Source: Cystobacter ferrugineus (GTDB lineage Bacteria; Myxococcota; Myxococcia; Myxococcales; Myxococcaceae). From it: a DNA stretch of 64,000 nucleotides. Both the position numbers and the translations under genes were made by a program. Location: positions 124,001-188,000 of the forward strand of contig NZ_MPIN01000006.1 of assembly GCF_001887355.1 (NCBI RefSeq). Direction: 5' to 3'. Below, in pieces: positions 54,947 through 63,515 of this stretch. The notes below the pieces were generated by a model. That model was given only the letters and a program-made list of their open reading frames with translations. It was not told the DNA's origin and did not search any database. The number at the start of each line of letters is the position of its first letter. Position 1 is the stretch's first letter.

Positions 54947-56644
54947 TCACCACCCCGGACCCGAGGAGCCCGCCGGTCCGCTCGACCACACCCACCGCCC
55001 GGCGGCTCCGGACGGTCCTCCCGAACCGGGGCCCTGCTCCGAGGAGCCCGCCGGTCCGCTCGACCACACCCACTGCCCGGCGGCCCTGGGCGAACCCGCC
55101 AGGCCCGGCCCCTGTTCCACCGGCCCGTAGACCCACATCCATTGCACAACCCCTTCCCCTCGCCGCGGCGCACCCGGCACCTGCTCCGAGGAGCCCGCCG
55201 GCCCGTGCGAGCCAATCCATTGAACGACTCCTTCGCGCGCATGCGACACTCCCGCCGCCTGCTCCGAGGAGCCCGCGGGCCCCTGGGACGCGAACCCGTG
55301 GGCGAGGGGCCCGGTGGGCGCTCGTGCGTCGCCACCCGATTGGGGGACGCCCGTCGGCCAGGCGCTCTGCTCCGAGGAACCCGACGGTCCGGCCGAATCC
55401 AGCCAGATCTCCGAAGAGCCACCAGGCCCGTGTGACCACACCCAACGCTCCGGGGGCGCGGTCTCGGGGGGCCCCGCCGGCACAGGCACCTCGCCGGGAG
55501 CCCTCTCGGCGGGCCTCGGAACAGCCACGCGTCCTTCCGACGAGGAGCCCTCGGCACGCGGGACGTGTAGATACCCCGGCGCGGGGACGTCCTGCTCGCC
55601 AGGAGGCGCCGCGCGCTCCGGCACACGGGGCTCGAGACGCTCGGCGCTGCCCGGCAGGCTCACGCGGCGCCAGGTGATGTAGTCGCGCTCCTGGTCGGGC
55701 TCGATCCGGAGGGCCACGGAGCCGGGACGAGGCGTGGCGCGCCAGGCGGCGGGAGACGGCATCCGCAGGAAGCGCACCGAGGTGTCCGCGGAAGGCCCCG
55801 CGGGAGGCAGGACGACACGGTTGGAGGAGTGTCCGATGCGGCGCGAGCGGCCATCCCGGCCGACGAAATGCAGCTCCACCCGGTAGGCCCGGCCCGCTGG
55901 GAGTCCGCCGAGGTAGAAGCTCCGCGACTCGAGCGCGACGTCGGTGACACCGAGCAGGGTGCCCTGCTCATCGAGCAGCCTCATCACGACCCGCGGGTAC
56001 TCCAGCCCCTGCGCGGCGCGCTCCCGGGTGGAGGCCTTGAAGTCCCAGAACACGAAGAGCGTGTGGGGATCCCGGGGCAGCAACACGACGGTGTCATCCT
56101 CGTAGTCCATCGGCAGCGTGCCGAGCGACCCGTTGGAGAGCAGCCCTCCCGGCGCATCGGGAGGCGGCGCGTTCGACGCTCCGGTGAGATGGTGGCGCCG
56201 GGCCTCGTCCTCCCCCGCGATGCGCGCCACGAAGAAGCCCTCCACGAGCGGCTCGGAGGAGAACCTCGCGGGCTCGGGAGGAGGCGCGGCGGGCGCGGGA
56301 GGAACAGGGGGCGCCGGTGGGGCCGAGGCCACCGGTTCCAACTCCGCCTTGGGCGCGGGTGGGAAGTCATCATCCCCGGGCAGGGGCCGCTTCGGCGCGG
56401 CGGGGGCCTCGGGCCGGGAAGTGGGCGGTTCCGCGGGGGACTGGGACGCGGGGACGCCCGAGGGAGCACCGGTGGAGTCGTGATCCCGCTCTCGCAGTCC
56501 CATGAGGGTGACGAGCTCGTCCACGCGCGTCGCCAGTGCGCCGAGCAGGCCCTTGCGAGCCTTGAGCCTGTCCACCCCGCGCCCCCACTGCGTGTGCGCG
56601 AATTCCCGGAGGTGTTCCACCATGATGCGCTTGCGGTCGGCCAT
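54947..56644 (-). CDS. DUF4912 protein with GPAGSSEQ repeat tail
   Basis: 565 residues. Residues 1-60 look like a charged helix (EHLREFAHTQWGRG ... ALATRVDELVTLMGL). Residues 60-130 are Pro/Ala-rich. A DUF4912-like domain at about 178-295 has LLPRDPHTLFVFWDFKASTR and YLGGLPAGRAYRVELHFVGR. From about 340 it is low-complexity, and residues 401-565 carry seven W-x-x-S-x-GPAGSSE-type repeats (WVWSHGPGGSSE, WIGSHGPAGSSE, WVWSSGPAGSSE and others). DUF4912 proteins are often next to GH57 enzymes, as here (10 bp to the branching enzyme). Role unknown; possibly a glucan-binding partner. Confidence 0.75.
   Translation of the reverse strand: MADRKRIMVEHLREFAHTQWGRGVDRLKARKGLLGALATRVDELVTLMGLRERDHDSTGAPSGVPASQSPAEPPTSRPEAPAAPKRPLPGDDDFPPAPKAELEPVASAPPAPPVPPAPAAPPPEPARFSSEPLVEGFFVARIAGEDEARRHHLTGASNAPPPDAPGGLLSNGSLGTLPMDYEDDTVVLLPRDPHTLFVFWDFKASTRERAAQGLEYPRVVMRLLDEQGTLLGVTDVALESRSFYLGGLPAGRAYRVELHFVGRDGRSRRIGHSSNRVVLPPAGPSADTSVRFLRMPSPAAWRATPRPGSVALRIEPDQERDYITWRRVSLPGSAERLEPRVPERAAPPGEQDVPAPGYLHVPRAEGSSSEGRVAVPRPAERAPGEVPVPAGPPETAPPERWVWSHGPGGSSEIWLDSAGPSGSSEQSAWPTGVPQSGGDARAPTGPLAHGFASQGPAGSSEQAAGVSHAREGVVQWIGSHGPAGSSEQVPGAPRRGEGVVQWMWVYGPVEQGPGLAGSPRAAGQWVWSSGPAGSSEQGPGSGGPSGAAGRWVWSSGPAGSSGPGW
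54950..55444 (-). repeat. Degenerate GPAGSSEQ-coding repeats
   Basis: Seven copies encode W-x-x-S-x-G-P-x-G-S-S-E with 15-40 residue spacers, some copies decayed (WMWVYGPVEQ). The last two are almost identical at DNA level and 26 codons apart. The copies nearest the 3' end are the most alike, suggesting recent duplication there. The units are in frame throughout. Confidence 0.75.
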
Positions 56645-56776
56645 AAGCGGTCCTGGGCTTAGGGCCGGCGCAAACCCGGGTCAACGGACGATTTCGCGAC
56701 TGTTCTTGGGGATACCTCGCGGGGCGGTGAGGGACGGTGACAAGGCGGGAGCGGGCTTTGTATTCTCCGGCCCGCC

Positions 56777-59020
56777 TTGAGTGATCTGCCCAGACTCCTG
56801 CTGTGCAGCTTCGACGTCATCCCCGGCCCGTCGGGTTCCTCGCGCCGGCTGACCGAGTATTTGAAGGCACTGCCCGATCGGTTCTCCGTGGTGGTGCTCT
56901 CGGTCAAGACGCCGGATCACACCCACATCGAGAAGTACGAGAACGCGCGGCTGCTCCGGGTGCCCGTGGGCGCGGGAGACCTGGCCTCGCGCATCCAGGC
57001 CTTCGAGCGCGCCGTGCGGCGTCAGTTGGAGAGCGAGGAGTACGCCCTCGTCCACTTCACCGATCCCTTCGGCGGCTACGCCCTGTGCGAGCTCAAGGGC
57101 GACTACGGCTACCGGCTCGTCTACGAGGCGCAGAGCTTTCCCTCGCAGGAGCTGCGCTACACGCATCCGCAGTTGGAGGGAGACCGCAAGTTCCTCTCGA
57201 AGATCCGGCGCCAGGAGCTGTTCTGCCTGATGAACGTGGATCGGGTCATCACCGGCTCGGCCACCACGGGCCACTTCATCCAGTCCCTGGGCGTGCCGAG
57301 CGAGTCGGTGCACGTGGTGCGCGCCCCCGTGGACATGGGGCCCTATGCGCCCGAGGCGCTCGGTGTGCCCGACGGCGCCCCCATGCGGCTCATGTACCTG
57401 GGCAGTCAGGTCTCCTGGCAGGGCCTCGCCGGGCTGCTGCGGGGACTCGCGCTCGCGGTGCGCGAGGTGGACGTGCGGCTGTCGATCGTCGGTCCGCGAC
57501 ACCCCGACTGGCAGCCCCACCTGGAAGATCTCGTCGCCGAGCTCGACCTCAAGCAGCACGTCGAGTTCCAGCCCTCCGTCAGCCATGACAACCTGGCCAA
57601 GGTGCTCGCCCTCGCGGACGTGGGGGTGGTGCCGCTCGACGACGTGGATCGCAACCGCGTCCAGGGCGGCGCGCTCGCCAAGGTGTCCGAGTACCTCGCC
57701 GCGGGCCGGCCCGTGCTCGCCGCGGACCTGCCCCTCACGCGCGAGCTCGTCCCCGCCGCCGCGGGGGTCTTCTACCCACCCGGAGATGCCCAGGCCCTCG
57801 CCGAGCGCCTCATCGCCCTCGCCCGCGACGTGCCCCGGCGCCTGTCGCTCGGCGAGCACGCCCGCGCCTTCGCCAGCCAGTCGCTCGACGCGGGGCTCAT
57901 CCGCGGCCAGCTCCTGGACATCTACGACACCCTGCTCGGCAAGGACGTCACGGCGCGCGCGCGCACCGGCGAGCCGAGCGAACCCCAGCTCACGGCCGTC
58001 ACCGGCACGCCCACCAACCGCGTCCTCGGCATGATGGGCACGGTGAGCGCCGAGGCCCCTCCCGAGCCCGAGCCCCCCGCCGCCAAGGCCGCCGAGCCTG
58101 AAAGCCCGGCCACCCAGGACACGGATCCCGGACAGGGTCCCCCGGCGCTGGATGATCCGCCCGTCGTCGTGGGCCAGGCCCTTCGGGTCGAAGATGGCTT
58201 TGATACCCGGCTCGTCAAGACCGAGCCCGACACCCGCCGTCCGGAGGGTCCTCCCGTGGTCATGGGCCTGCCCCTACGAGATCCCCCCGCCGCCGACCAG
58301 GAGCAGTCCCTGACCGAGCAGCACGCGCGGCCTCCCGTTCCACCCCCGGCTCCGCCTCCGATCCCGGCTCCGACCTCCGTCCCGGCGCCCCCGCCCATTC
58401 CCAGCCGGCCCTCCATGGGCCCGCGCCCCGTGCCCCCGGAGCTGCGCCGCACCACCCCGCCCGAGCTGCGCCGCGCGGTGACCCCGGAGCCCGAGCCGCT
58501 CCGGCCTCCCGCCCTGCCCCCCCGGCCGTCCGTGGAGACCCCGCGCCCCTCGCGCGCCTCGCTCGCCATTCCGCCGCTGCCCCCCCGGGCCACCCGGCCG
58601 CCCAATGGCCCACGGCCCAGCGAGCCCCCCGTGCTCACGCCGGTGCCCGCGCCCCCGGCTCCCGCGCCTCCCGTCCTCCATCCCGTCGCCGAGGAGGAAC
58701 CCGAGGAGATCTCCTCCTCTCATGCCGAGGTGCTCGCGGACGAGGAGGCCTCACCCACGCCCCGCCATGCCCACCCGATCGAGGAGCCCGAGGAGATCAG
58801 CAGCGAGGAAATCCAGGAGACCGAGGCGCCCCCTCGCGAGCCGCCCGAGTCCCGGCTCAACCCGTGGTTCGCCCAGCTCGCCCACGGCTACTGCCCGCCC
58901 GAGGGCACCCACTTCGCCCGGCACACCCCTCCCACCACCTTCCCCGGCCGGGACGAGCTGCCCGCCCCCACGGCCGTTCCCCCCAAGCTCCAGGGCGGCG
59001 CGCGCGGCAAACCCTCATAA
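56777..59020 (+). CDS. GT4-family glycosyltransferase with long proline-rich tail
   Basis: 747 residues. Residues 1-395 are a GT-B glycosyltransferase: LLCSFDVIPGPSGSSRRLTE, VHFTDPFGGYAL, MYLGSQVSWQGLAGLLRGLA, LADVGVVPLDD and KVSEYLAAGRPVLA. The typical E-x7-E acid is reduced to SEYLAAG. Residues 395-747 are Pro/Glu-rich and disordered, with acidic EEPEEISS twice, and end in a short block SRLNPWFAQLAHGYCPPEGT. It starts at TTG 56777 with no clear ribosome site. Divergent from the DUF4912-GH57 pair (132 bp) and 129 bp before aglZ. Donor and acceptor are unknown. Confidence 0.8.
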   Translation: MSDLPRLLLCSFDVIPGPSGSSRRLTEYLKALPDRFSVVVLSVKTPDHTHIEKYENARLLRVPVGAGDLASRIQAFERAVRRQLESEEYALVHFTDPFGGYALCELKGDYGYRLVYEAQSFPSQELRYTHPQLEGDRKFLSKIRRQELFCLMNVDRVITGSATTGHFIQSLGVPSESVHVVRAPVDMGPYAPEALGVPDGAPMRLMYLGSQVSWQGLAGLLRGLALAVREVDVRLSIVGPRHPDWQPHLEDLVAELDLKQHVEFQPSVSHDNLAKVLALADVGVVPLDDVDRNRVQGGALAKVSEYLAAGRPVLAADLPLTRELVPAAAGVFYPPGDAQALAERLIALARDVPRRLSLGEHARAFASQSLDAGLIRGQLLDIYDTLLGKDVTARARTGEPSEPQLTAVTGTPTNRVLGMMGTVSAEAPPEPEPPAAKAAEPESPATQDTDPGQGPPALDDPPVVVGQALRVEDGFDTRLVKTEPDTRRPEGPPVVMGLPLRDPPAADQEQSLTEQHARPPVPPPAPPPIPAPTSVPAPPPIPSRPSMGPRPVPPELRRTTPPELRRAVTPEPEPLRPPALPPRPSVETPRPSRASLAIPPLPPRATRPPNGPRPSEPPVLTPVPAPPAPAPPVLHPVAEEEPEEISSSHAEVLADEEASPTPRHAHPIEEPEEISSEEIQETEAPPREPPESRLNPWFAQLAHGYCPPEGTHFARHTPPTTFPGRDELPAPTAVPPKLQGGARGKPS

Positions 59021-59058
59021 AGATTCAGATCTTCCTGCGACCCGTGTGCCAAGCAACC

Positions 59059-59087
59059 AAGCTTGGAAGGGGAACTTTCCAAGGCTT
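59059..59087. other. Stem-loop between glycosyltransferase gene and aglZ
   Basis: AAGCTTGGAA (59059-59068) pairs with TTCCAAGGCTT (59077-59087) with one bulge. It lies 38 bp after the glycosyltransferase stop and 63 bp before the aglZ ATG. No T-run follows, so it may be a weak terminator or part of the aglZ control region. Confidence 0.35.
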
Positions 59088-59149
59088 GTCGGCCGGATCT
59101 AGGATGTGCCGGTTTTCATTGAACTTTTTGCCTGGAAAAAAAAGAGCTC

Positions 59150-62100
59150 ATGGAGCGTCGCGTCCTCATTGTTGAAAGCCAGAATGACTTCGCCCTGAGC
59201 ATGGCCACCGTGCTCAAGAGCGCGGGTTATCAAACGGCCATGGCGGCCACCGCCGCCGATGCTCAGCGGGAGATGGAGAAGCGGCGTCCGGATCTCATCG
59301 TGGTCCGCGCCGAGCTGCCGGACCAGTCGGGCTTTTCCCTCTGTGGGCAGATCAAGAAGGGCAAGTGGGGGCAGAACATGCGGGTGCTCCTGCTGTCCTC
59401 GGACACGGGGGCGGACGGGCTGCAGCAGCACGGCCAGACGCCGGGCGCCGCGGACGGCTACCTCTCCATCCCCTTCGAGATGGGAGAGCTCGCGTCGATG
59501 AGCGTGGACATCATGCCGCCGGGCGAGTCCGAGCAGGATGCCGCGGCGCGTGAGGGCGCGCCCGCCACGCCGCCGCCGCTCAAGGGAGGCCCCACCCCCG
59601 CGGGTGCTCCGCCCCGGCTGCCCAAGCGCGAGCGCCGCAGCGCCATCACCGAGGAGGATCGCACCTTCCTCGAGCGCGCCTTCCAGTCCATCGCGGACCG
59701 CAAGGCCGAGCTGCTCGCCGAGTCGCGTCAGCTCCGGCGCCCGCCGCCGCGGCGCGACCTGATGGGCACGCCCGAGGGCAAGGTGCAGCTCCTGCGCGAT
59801 GAGTTGAAGGTGCGCGAGGCGCAGATCGCCCGGCTGTCCGAGGTGTGGAACGTGCGCGAGCGCGAGCTGCTCTCGGTCGAGGACCGCCTCCACGAGAAGG
59901 ACGTGGAGCTGCAGGCCCTGAAGATGCAGGTGGATGACCTGCTGCGCCGCTTCAACGAGGCCCAGCAGGGCATGCTCCAGAAGGAGCGCGAGCACGGCGC
60001 GACCGTGGACGACCTGCTCCTGCAGAAGTTCTCCGCGGAGAAGGATCTCATCGAGGTCGTCGCCTCCAAGGAGAAGGACATCAACGTCCTGCGCCGCTCG
60101 GTGACCAACCTCGAGGACGAGCTGTCGCGTCGCGGGGGCGAGCTGAGCAATCTGCGCGACGAGTACGAGAAGCTCGAGAAGCACCTGAACATCGTCACCC
60201 TCGAGTTCGAGGTGAAGGAGCAGGGGCTCACCACGACGGTGCAGGCGCACGAGGCCGAGCTCGGCCGCCGCCAGCAGCGCATCGAGGAAGTGGAAGGCGA
60301 GCTGGCGCGCACCATCAGCGAGCGCGATCAGCGCTACTCCGAGCTCACCGGGGAGATCCAGGCGCTGCAGGAGCGGCTGGCCCAGACCGAGCAGGAGCGC
60401 GACACGACCGTGCGCAACCTGGAGGCGCGCGCCCTCGCGGCCGAGGATCACGGCGCCCAGGCGGACGCGGAAATCCAGCGCATCTCCGCCGAGCGCGCCG
60501 CGCTCGAGGCCCAGCTCAACGAGCAGATCGCCGGCCTCACCGCGGACCTGGCGCGCACCAACGCCGAGCGCGATCAGCTCCAGCTCGACAAGGACGCCCA
60601 GGAGCAGCTCCTCAACCAGCGCCTGGAGGAGCGCGACGCGAAGGTCGCCACGCTCGAGACCGAGCTGCAGGAGACGATCGCCCGCAACGAGAACCACGAG
60701 GCGGAGCTCAACGCCAACATCCAGCAGCAGATGGAGCGCATCGGCGAGCTGGAAGGCGAGGTCGAGGCCGCCAAGGCGCACCTGGCCGATCGCGAGCACG
60801 AGCTGACGGCGGAGCTGGAGGCGCTCACCGCCGCCAAGGCCGCCATGGAGGCGGACTACGCCGGCCAGGTGCAGGCGCTCCAGGAGACCGTCGCCGATCG
60901 CGACGCGAACATCGCCACCCTGCGCGGCGAGCTGGACGCCACCTCTCAGACGCTCACCGAGACCCAGTCCACCCTCACCGACACCCAGGACAAGCTGGCC
61001 CAGGCCGAGGAGACGCTCCTCACCACGCGCGGCGAGCTGGACGCCACCTCTCAGACGCTCACCGAGACCCAGTCCACCCTCACCGACACCCAGGACAAGC
61101 TGGCCCAGGCCGAGGAGACGCTCCTCACCACGCGCGGCGAGCTGGACGCCACCACCCAGGCCCTCACCAGCACCCAGTCCACCCTCACCGACACCCAGGA
61201 CAAGCTGGCCCAGGCCGAGGAGACGCTCCTCACCACGCGCGGCGAGCTGGACGCCACCACCCAGGCGCTGACGGAGACCCAGAACACCCTCGCCACCACC
61301 CAGGACACCCTGGCCCAGACCGAGGAGTCGCTCTCCGCCACGCGCGGCGAGCTGGACGCCACCACCCAGGCCTTCACCGAGACCCAGGGCCTGCTGGAGC
61401 AGACCCGCGACGAGCTCGCCCAGACCGTGCAGGCGCGCACCGAGCGCGAGGCCGAGCTGATCGCCGCGCACAAGGAGATCGCCCGCGTCAACGGAATCCT
61501 CCAGGAGACCGAGGCCCTCAAGACGGCCATGGAGGAGGAGCTGTCCGAGCAGCTCGGCCTCGTGCGCACCGAGCTGGCCGAGACCCAGGGCACCCTCTCC
61601 GCCACGCGCGAGGCGCTCGCGGGTGAACAGGCCGCCCACGTGCAGACCCAGCAGCAGGCGTCCAGCACCCAGGCCGACCTGGAGGCCCAGCTCGCCCAGG
61701 CGCGCGATCAGGGCCAGGATCTCGAGGAGCAGCTCTTCCTCGTCAAGCAGGAGCTGGGCAGCCGCGTCTCCGAGGTCACCCAGCTCGGCTCGCAGCTCGC
61801 GCAGATCGAGGAGGAGCGCAACAACCTCCAGGATCGTCTCGACACGCTCACCGCCGAGTCCCAGCGCCGCATCGACATCCTGGAGCAGGACTCCGAGCGC
61901 AAGAACCAGGAGCTGTCCGACACCCTCCAGAAGCTCAGCGGTCTGACGCAGGAGCGCGAGCGTCTGCGCGGCGAGGTGGCCGCGCGCAACGAGCAGCTCA
62001 AGCAGCAGGAGGAGCGCCGTCAGCACGAGGCGGAGCACGCGCGCCGCGCCCAGGAGGAGCTGTCCCGTCAGCTCGCCGGCCTCAACTCGGAACTGGAGGC

Positions 62101-63049
62101 CCTGCGCAAGCAGCTCGCCGCCCGTGACGAGCAGCTACGCGCCGCGGCCGCCGCCCAGTCCAAGCTCCAGTCCGAGCGCGAGGGCCTCGCGGCCAACCTC
62201 TCCGCGGCTCACGCCCAGGCCCAGGCCATCCAGCAGACCCAGGCCCAGGAGCGCGCCGAGGCCAGGCGCGCCCAGGAGGAGCTGAACGCGAAGCTGTCTC
62301 GCGCCGAGGCCCGCGCGGTCCAGCTCGGCCAGGAAGCCCAGGCCCGCGCCGCCGAGGCCGAGGAGCGGATCAAGGAGGCCCAGGCCCAGCTCGCCGCTCG
62401 CGCCAAGAAGGTCCAGGAGATGGAGCTCGCGGTGGAGAACGCCACGGGTGCCAAGGCGCGCGCGGAGAAGGAACTCAACGCCAGGCTGGCCGCCGCCGAG
62501 ACCAAGGCCACCGACGCCGCGACCAAGCTCGCCACCGCCCTCAAGGAGCGCAAGGAGCTGGAGGCCAGGCAGCAGAAGGAGCTCGAGGATCTCGCCACCC
62601 GTCAGAAGGCGGAGCTGGAGCGCCGCGAGGCCCTCAAGGCCCAGGAGATCGCGCGCCTGCAGCAGTCCGTGCAGGAGAAGAGCAAGGCCCTCAAGGTCGC
62701 CGAGCTGGAGCTGGCCCGCTTCAAGACGAAGGGCGCCGCCGCCCCCAACACGGTGAAGCCGGCCGCCACCAGGCCCCCGGTGGAGGACGATGATTCCCTG
62801 CTGGCCACCCAGCAGGCCGTTCCCACCATCGCCCCCGCGGCGCCCCGGGCCGCTCCCGCTGCTCGTCCCGGCGCCAAGCCCGCCTCGGGTGCCACCGCGA
62901 AACGTCCCGCTCCGGCTCCAGCTCCGGCTGCCTCGCTCGCCGAGGACGAGGCCGCTCCCGATCGCACCATGATCATGCCGGTGCCCGGCGCCGCTCCCGC
63001 CGAGGACGAGGCCGACTGGACGTCGCTCGTGGACGAGCTGGACAAGTAA
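59150..63049 (+). CDS. aglZ: AglZ gliding-motility coiled-coil protein with pseudo-receiver
   Basis: 1299 residues; the Myxococcus AglZ is about 1395 (from memory). Residues 1-120 are a receiver fold (RRVLIVESQNDFALSMATVL), but the acid pair is ES, the phosphoacceptor position is Arg53 in LIVVRAELPDQ, and the conserved Lys is lost (GYLSIPFEM), so it cannot be phosphorylated normally. Residues 120-205 are a linker. From about 205 to 1190 it is a heptad coiled coil, including exact 35-residue repeats. A proline-rich tail ends in DWTSLVDELDK. AglZ organises adventurous-motility sites and interacts with MglA and the Frz pathway in M. xanthus. FrzS is related, but much shorter. An A-rich region precedes ATG 59150. 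Confidence 0.9.
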   Translation: MERRVLIVESQNDFALSMATVLKSAGYQTAMAATAADAQREMEKRRPDLIVVRAELPDQSGFSLCGQIKKGKWGQNMRVLLLSSDTGADGLQQHGQTPGAADGYLSIPFEMGELASMSVDIMPPGESEQDAAAREGAPATPPPLKGGPTPAGAPPRLPKRERRSAITEEDRTFLERAFQSIADRKAELLAESRQLRRPPPRRDLMGTPEGKVQLLRDELKVREAQIARLSEVWNVRERELLSVEDRLHEKDVELQALKMQVDDLLRRFNEAQQGMLQKEREHGATVDDLLLQKFSAEKDLIEVVASKEKDINVLRRSVTNLEDELSRRGGELSNLRDEYEKLEKHLNIVTLEFEVKEQGLTTTVQAHEAELGRRQQRIEEVEGELARTISERDQRYSELTGEIQALQERLAQTEQERDTTVRNLEARALAAEDHGAQADAEIQRISAERAALEAQLNEQIAGLTADLARTNAERDQLQLDKDAQEQLLNQRLEERDAKVATLETELQETIARNENHEAELNANIQQQMERIGELEGEVEAAKAHLADREHELTAELEALTAAKAAMEADYAGQVQALQETVADRDANIATLRGELDATSQTLTETQSTLTDTQDKLAQAEETLLTTRGELDATSQTLTETQSTLTDTQDKLAQAEETLLTTRGELDATTQALTSTQSTLTDTQDKLAQAEETLLTTRGELDATTQALTETQNTLATTQDTLAQTEESLSATRGELDATTQAFTETQGLLEQTRDELAQTVQARTEREAELIAAHKEIARVNGILQETEALKTAMEEELSEQLGLVRTELAETQGTLSATREALAGEQAAHVQTQQQASSTQADLEAQLAQARDQGQDLEEQLFLVKQELGSRVSEVTQLGSQLAQIEEERNNLQDRLDTLTAESQRRIDILEQDSERKNQELSDTLQKLSGLTQERERLRGEVAARNEQLKQQEERRQHEAEHARRAQEELSRQLAGLNSELEALRKQLAARDEQLRAAAAAQSKLQSEREGLAANLSAAHAQAQAIQQTQAQERAEARRAQEELNAKLSRAEARAVQLGQEAQARAAEAEERIKEAQAQLAARAKKVQEMELAVENATGAKARAEKELNARLAAAETKATDAATKLATALKERKELEARQQKELEDLATRQKAELERREALKAQEIARLQQSVQEKSKALKVAELELARFKTKGAAAPNTVKPAATRPPVEDDDSLLATQQAVPTIAPAAPRAAPAARPGAKPASGATAKRPAPAPAPAASLAEDEAAPDRTMIMPVPGAAPAEDEADWTSLVDELDK
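60923..61411 (+). repeat. 105-bp tandem repeats in aglZ
   Basis: Four full units start at 60923, 61028, 61133 and 61238, each 105 bp, and a partial fifth starts at 61343. Each encodes 35 residues (for example GELDATSQTLTETQ then STLTDTQDKLAQAE), exactly five heptads with Leu at position 3 of each. The first two units look identical at DNA level; the later ones differ at a few sites. Confidence 0.9.
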
Positions 63050-63062
63050 CTCCGGCTGTTGG

Positions 63063-63090
63063 GAGCGCGGGGCCTCCGGGTCCCGCGCTC
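63063..63090. terminator. Stem-loop downstream of aglZ
   Basis: GAGCGCGGG (63063-63071) and CCCGCGCTC (63082-63090) are perfect 9-bp arms with a 10-base loop, 13 bp after the aglZ stop and 16 bp before the stop of the converging small membrane gene. Confidence 0.65.
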
Positions 63091-63106
63091 ACGGCGCGGC
63101 GCTCGC

Positions 63107-63331
63107 CTACAGCGTGGCGCGCGCCTGCTGCACCAGCTCCTTGAGGTGCACCGTGGCCAGCACGTCCCGGAACGACACCGGCACGCCGCTCGTCAGCGAC
63201 TCCTGCTGCGCCTGCCGCCAGTGCTCCCACATCGTCCGGGTCGCGAGGTAGGACACGAGCAGCAGGAAGGCGCCTGGAACCACGGTCACCACCGCCACCA
63301 GCATCATCCGCCACACCCAGGACATGATCAC
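63107..63331 (-). CDS. Small single-pass membrane protein
   Basis: 74 residues. Start MIMSWVWRMMLVAVVTVVPG and a hydrophobic segment to about residue 30, then a soluble charged tail (WEHWRQAQQESLTSG ... LKELVQQARATL). No family is recognised. It converges with aglZ across a stem-loop, so it is not co-transcribed with it. Coding is supported by normal codon usage only, so confidence is limited. Confidence 0.5.
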   Translation of the reverse strand: MIMSWVWRMMLVAVVTVVPGAFLLLVSYLATRTMWEHWRQAQQESLTSGVPVSFRDVLATVHLKELVQQARATL

Positions 63332-63515
63332 TGCCTCCGTCGCTCAACTTCCGACGGTTTCCAATGCACGTGACGTGCCCACTGTGTGAAAAAAGATTCC
63401 CAAGTCGTTCCGCCTGGTTGGCTCGGGGCCCGTGTGTCGCCTGGGCAGCGGCGAGGCAGGCACCCTGGCATTTTTGCCGCAGTCGCCTGAAAGTTCTTCG
63501 ACTAACTTGACGGGT

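Noticed and set aside
53413-55677. Large plus-strand frame opposite the GH57/DUF4912 genes
   Set aside because: Antisense shadow; the GH57 catalytic residues decide the strand.
59099-62038. A 979-codon open frame antisense to aglZ
   Set aside because: It results from the biased codons of the coiled-coil gene (Leu/Glu repeats read backwards as Leu/Gly/Val). No family character, and the sense frame has clear motifs.
63460-63485. TGGCA...TTGC resembling a sigma-54 promoter before the MoxR gene
   Set aside because: The GG to GC distance is 9, not 11, so it does not fit the -24/-12 consensus.
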